NCBI GenBank assembly: GCA_963969595.1
Contig: OZ018414.1
Coordinates: 11,285,660 to 11,349,659, forward strand
Reading direction: 5' to 3'
DNA length: 64,000 nt
Origin: Neckera pumila
Lineage: Eukaryota; Streptophyta; Bryopsida; Hypnales; Neckeraceae
The notes under the pieces were generated by a model. The model did not search any database. It saw only the letters and a program-made list of their open reading frames with translations, and had not been told where the DNA came from. Position numbers and translations under genes: made by a program. Positions 1-64,000 of this stretch are shown here, piece by piece (within the stretch, counting starts at the first letter, position 1; each line of letters begins with the position of its first letter).

Positions 1-1342
1 AAACTACAATATACAAAATTCCATCATGCATAGAAATAATCAATTTGCATTAGTTTTGCATCAAAATTTTGATATTTCCACCCAAAATTGTACTTGCATA
101 TCCACCACTTTTTTACACAAATAATTTATGATCTTCAACAAAAAATTCAAGGCAAATTCACCCTCACATTGAAAAAAAAGTGAATAAAAATATTTTTCAA
201 ATTCGAAAATTTTAATCTAAGATTTTGAATGTCAAAATCAACTATAAAATTTCAAGAAAATCCAAAATTAGTTCAAATTTGAAAAATAATAGTCTTTATG
301 AAAATCAATATTTAAAGGATTGTGAATTGTCTCTATAGCTCCCAAATGAAATTTCTAAATTTAGTGTGCTTGATGTATTGTAATGAAACATCTTTTGGTG
401 TAAATTTCGTAATTTTGAGCACTTGAGATTTTTTTAATTTTTATAGGTGGTATTCATATAGCTTAGTTAGGCATTCTCTTCATAAAATTTTCCATATTTA
501 TCAAAACAATAGTGCCACCAAGTGCATTATGACAAAGATACCTTGTGTATAGTAGCTTGCAAATATCCCAATGCTATTTATATACGTTTTTTGATATTAT
601 TTGTATTTGGAGCTGAAGCCACATCTTACTGTTAGAAACTTCTAATGAATTTATTCCAAGTCTTGTAGGCATTGTAATTATTTGACTATAAAACGTATAC
701 TTTCGTAAATGATGACACTAGAAGGAAATGAAGGATTTTAAGACTACATTATGCAATTATTTTCAATTGCATAGGACATTTGTGCCTAGTTTGCAACTAG
801 TGATAATGTGGAGACTTCTCAGGAGACTTGTAGTTGTAGTGGACACCATCTCGTTTGCAACTTGTTTGGAACTTGTAGATTTTAGATTATTATCTCATTG
901 ATTTTTGGATTTCAAAATTTTAGAATTATTTTTTTCTTAGACTTTTGAATTTCATATCTACCTTTCAACTAAATTTTAGAATTTCAAATTTGCCTATTTT
1001 AGATTTCAACATTCCAAATGTACCTTATTCCTAGATTTCAAAAAATCTAATATTGGTATTTAATAGATTTCATTGGTTTAAAAAACCTTACAATTTTATA
1101 GATTTTAAAATTGCTTGGATTTTTGATATTTTTTTATTTCTATAGATTGTAGAAATCTACAAATTATAGAAACCGGTACTCTGTAGAGATCTACAAATCA
1201 TAGAAATCTTAGAATTAAATAAAAAAAAGTTCATTGCATAAGACTACAACAACTTACAAGTCTTATATGTCCAATCTAATGGTAGTCTTTACAATTGATA
1301 TGGAACAATTGATATAAGACAAATGGGAGTGAACTTTGGAAG

Positions 1343-1415
1343 CAATTAAGAAATAACTAGAAAACAATTAGAAAATAACTAGAAAACAATTAGAAAATAA
1401 CTAAGAAACAACTAG
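1343..1415. repeat. Tandem repeat, period about 20 bp
   Basis: About 3.5 units based on AATAACTAGAAAACAATTAG. Similar single units recur near 1590-1640. Confidence 0.7.
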
Positions 1416-1451
1416 TGTACAACTCAAAGGTAATTAAAAAATGGCTAGCTT

Positions 1452-1578
1452 CACTATAAGAAAATTCAGTTTTTTGGTTGATTTGGTCGCATTCATTTGG
1501 TTCACTTTTCTATTGATTTTTATCCATATCAACAAATCACTCTCCAAATCAACAGAAAAGTGAAATTTTCTAATAGTG
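1452..1578. mobile_element. Small inverted-repeat element nested in the CACTA element
   Basis: Left end CACTATAAGAAAATTCAG and right end (reverse complement) CACTATTAGAAAATTTCAC, about 127 bp long with a second internal inverted pair around TCACTTTTCT-TTGATTT. The ends resemble plant CACTA termini, but no 3-bp duplication is visible. Confidence 0.45.
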
Positions 1579-1993
1579 TAGGAATGATTAAGAAACAACT
1601 AGTGTACAACTAGAAAACGACTAGAAAGTGATTGATAAACGACTTTGGTCATTTTACAGTTGCAATATTTTTCTAGTTGTTTTCTAGTCAATTTGCAACT
1701 ATAGATTGTCTTCTTTGCGACTAAAACAATGTGTCAATGCTGTAAAACAACAACATAAAACTGTTAAGTTAGATTTGGTGCTAATAGAGAGGATTACAGT
1801 AGCAAGATAGTTGTATAGGACACTAGTTGCATAGTAGCCGGTTGTGCAGGATACGTTTTTCTTCTAGTGTGATAATGTGAAGTTTATAATGATAATGTGA
1901 AATATTAGATATCAAAATTCTAAAGTTAAATGTGTATACATGAGAAAAAAAAATTTGAAATGGTATACATGAGAAAAAATATTTGAGATGCAG

Positions 1994-63608
<61,615 letters not shown>

Positions 63609-63652
63609 GTAATAAAAATGTTTTCAAAATCATTAAATTAACAGAATCTTAA

Positions 63653-64000
63653 CCCCTAAAGGACCATTGTCCGTTTGATGAACATTTGGGAATTCAGGCA
63701 GGTATCTACAAGCTGAATTTTTTTCCTGATCTTTTAGAACTTTTTTTAAAGATAGAAAAATTGATAAGCTTTGTAGGAATATAGTTTCTTTTTCGATCGG
63801 TGCCTGGGAACCAAAATTTTGCCCAAATAAGCTCAAAACAGGGGAAAGGGGGCAACAAAAATAAAATTTGCAAAAAATAAAATTTAAATTTGAATTTTTT
63901 TTCCCATAGGTTATATTTTTTTCTATTTGGAAAGCTTTCAATCATTCCATTTGAATTTATTATGAGAAAGTTCTAGACAATCTTAATTTTGGAGCACTTA
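63653..64000 (+). mobile_element. piggyBac-like element, cut by the window end
   Basis: TTAA (63649-63652) | CCCCTAAAGGACCATTGTCC, then the family boxes TCGATCGGTGCCTGGGAACC and AATAAGCTCAAAACAGGGG. The right half lies beyond 64000. Confidence 0.8.

Larger units (their letters stand above)
716..1869. mobile_element. Non-autonomous CACTA (En/Spm-type) transposon
   Basis: The ends are CACTAGAAG at 716-724 and CTTCTAGTG at 1861-1869, perfect inverted 9-mers. They are flanked by identical TGA triplets at 713-715 and 1870-1872, the 3-bp target duplication expected for CACTA elements. Subterminal sequence repeats motifs such as TTGCAACTAG and GTTGCATAG. The 1,154-bp interior has no transposase reading frame, and it holds a tandem repeat and a smaller inverted-repeat element. 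Confidence 0.75.
1..1993 (+). other. Intron (or 5' sequence) upstream of the first recognisable exon
   Basis: AT-rich non-coding DNA. No dynein tail coding sequence is recognisable in 1-715; 716-1869 is a CACTA-type element. Since exon 1 begins mid-codon behind an AG acceptor, this is most likely an intron of the same gene. Confidence 0.6.

Overview
The window lies inside one protein-coding gene on the + strand: an axonemal dynein heavy chain of the single-headed inner-arm type (DNAH3/7/12-like). I rebuilt 56 internal exons from 1994 to 63608 (10,621 coding nt, about 3,540 residues). Every junction is GT-AG and the frame stays open across all 55 introns. The start codon and about the first 250-300 residues lie upstream. 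The last ~230 residues lie downstream. I found no other host gene and no tRNA, rRNA or CRISPR.

Organism. This is a eukaryote that builds motile cilia or flagella. The DNA is very AT-rich, and the introns are long (up to 8.9 kb) and full of decayed transposons: a CACTA-type element with a 3-bp duplication, an L1-like LINE, a psq/CENP-B-type DDE transposase relic and several MITE families. The CACTA and LINE signatures resemble those of plants, so a streptophyte with swimming sperm (bryophyte, lycophyte, fern, cycad or Ginkgo) is my best guess. It is unproven; another AT-rich, ciliated eukaryote is possible.

Layout. 1-1993: intron with a CACTA element. 1994-10170 and 12906-13070: N-terminal tail and linker (exons 1-16). 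13681-23890: AAA1 (exons 17-20), split by an 8.9-kb intron directly after the P-loop exon. 24122-27510: AAA2 (exons 21-24). 29647-39517: AAA3 (exons 25-31), with a LINE in the 6.7-kb intron before the P-loop exon. 40038-42053: AAA4 (exons 32-37). 44228-49985: stalk coiled coils and microtubule-binding tip (exons 38-43). 50255-56407: AAA5 and the start of AAA6 (exons 44-50). 57078-59467: AAA6 (exons 51-53). 59768-63608: C-terminal domain (exons 54-56), including an acidic, Ala/Gly-rich insertion. 63653 onward: another repeat copy.

The most notable non-genic signal is a family of roughly 0.6-0.95 kb non-autonomous repeats. Their ends read TTAA-CCCCTAAAGG...CCTTTAGGGG-TTAA, which is the terminus and target-site signature of piggyBac elements. 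About a dozen copies or fragments sit in the introns of this one gene. A second family (ends CATTAGA...TCTAATG) has five copies. One of these inserted into the LINE reverse transcriptase and was then partly tandem-duplicated.
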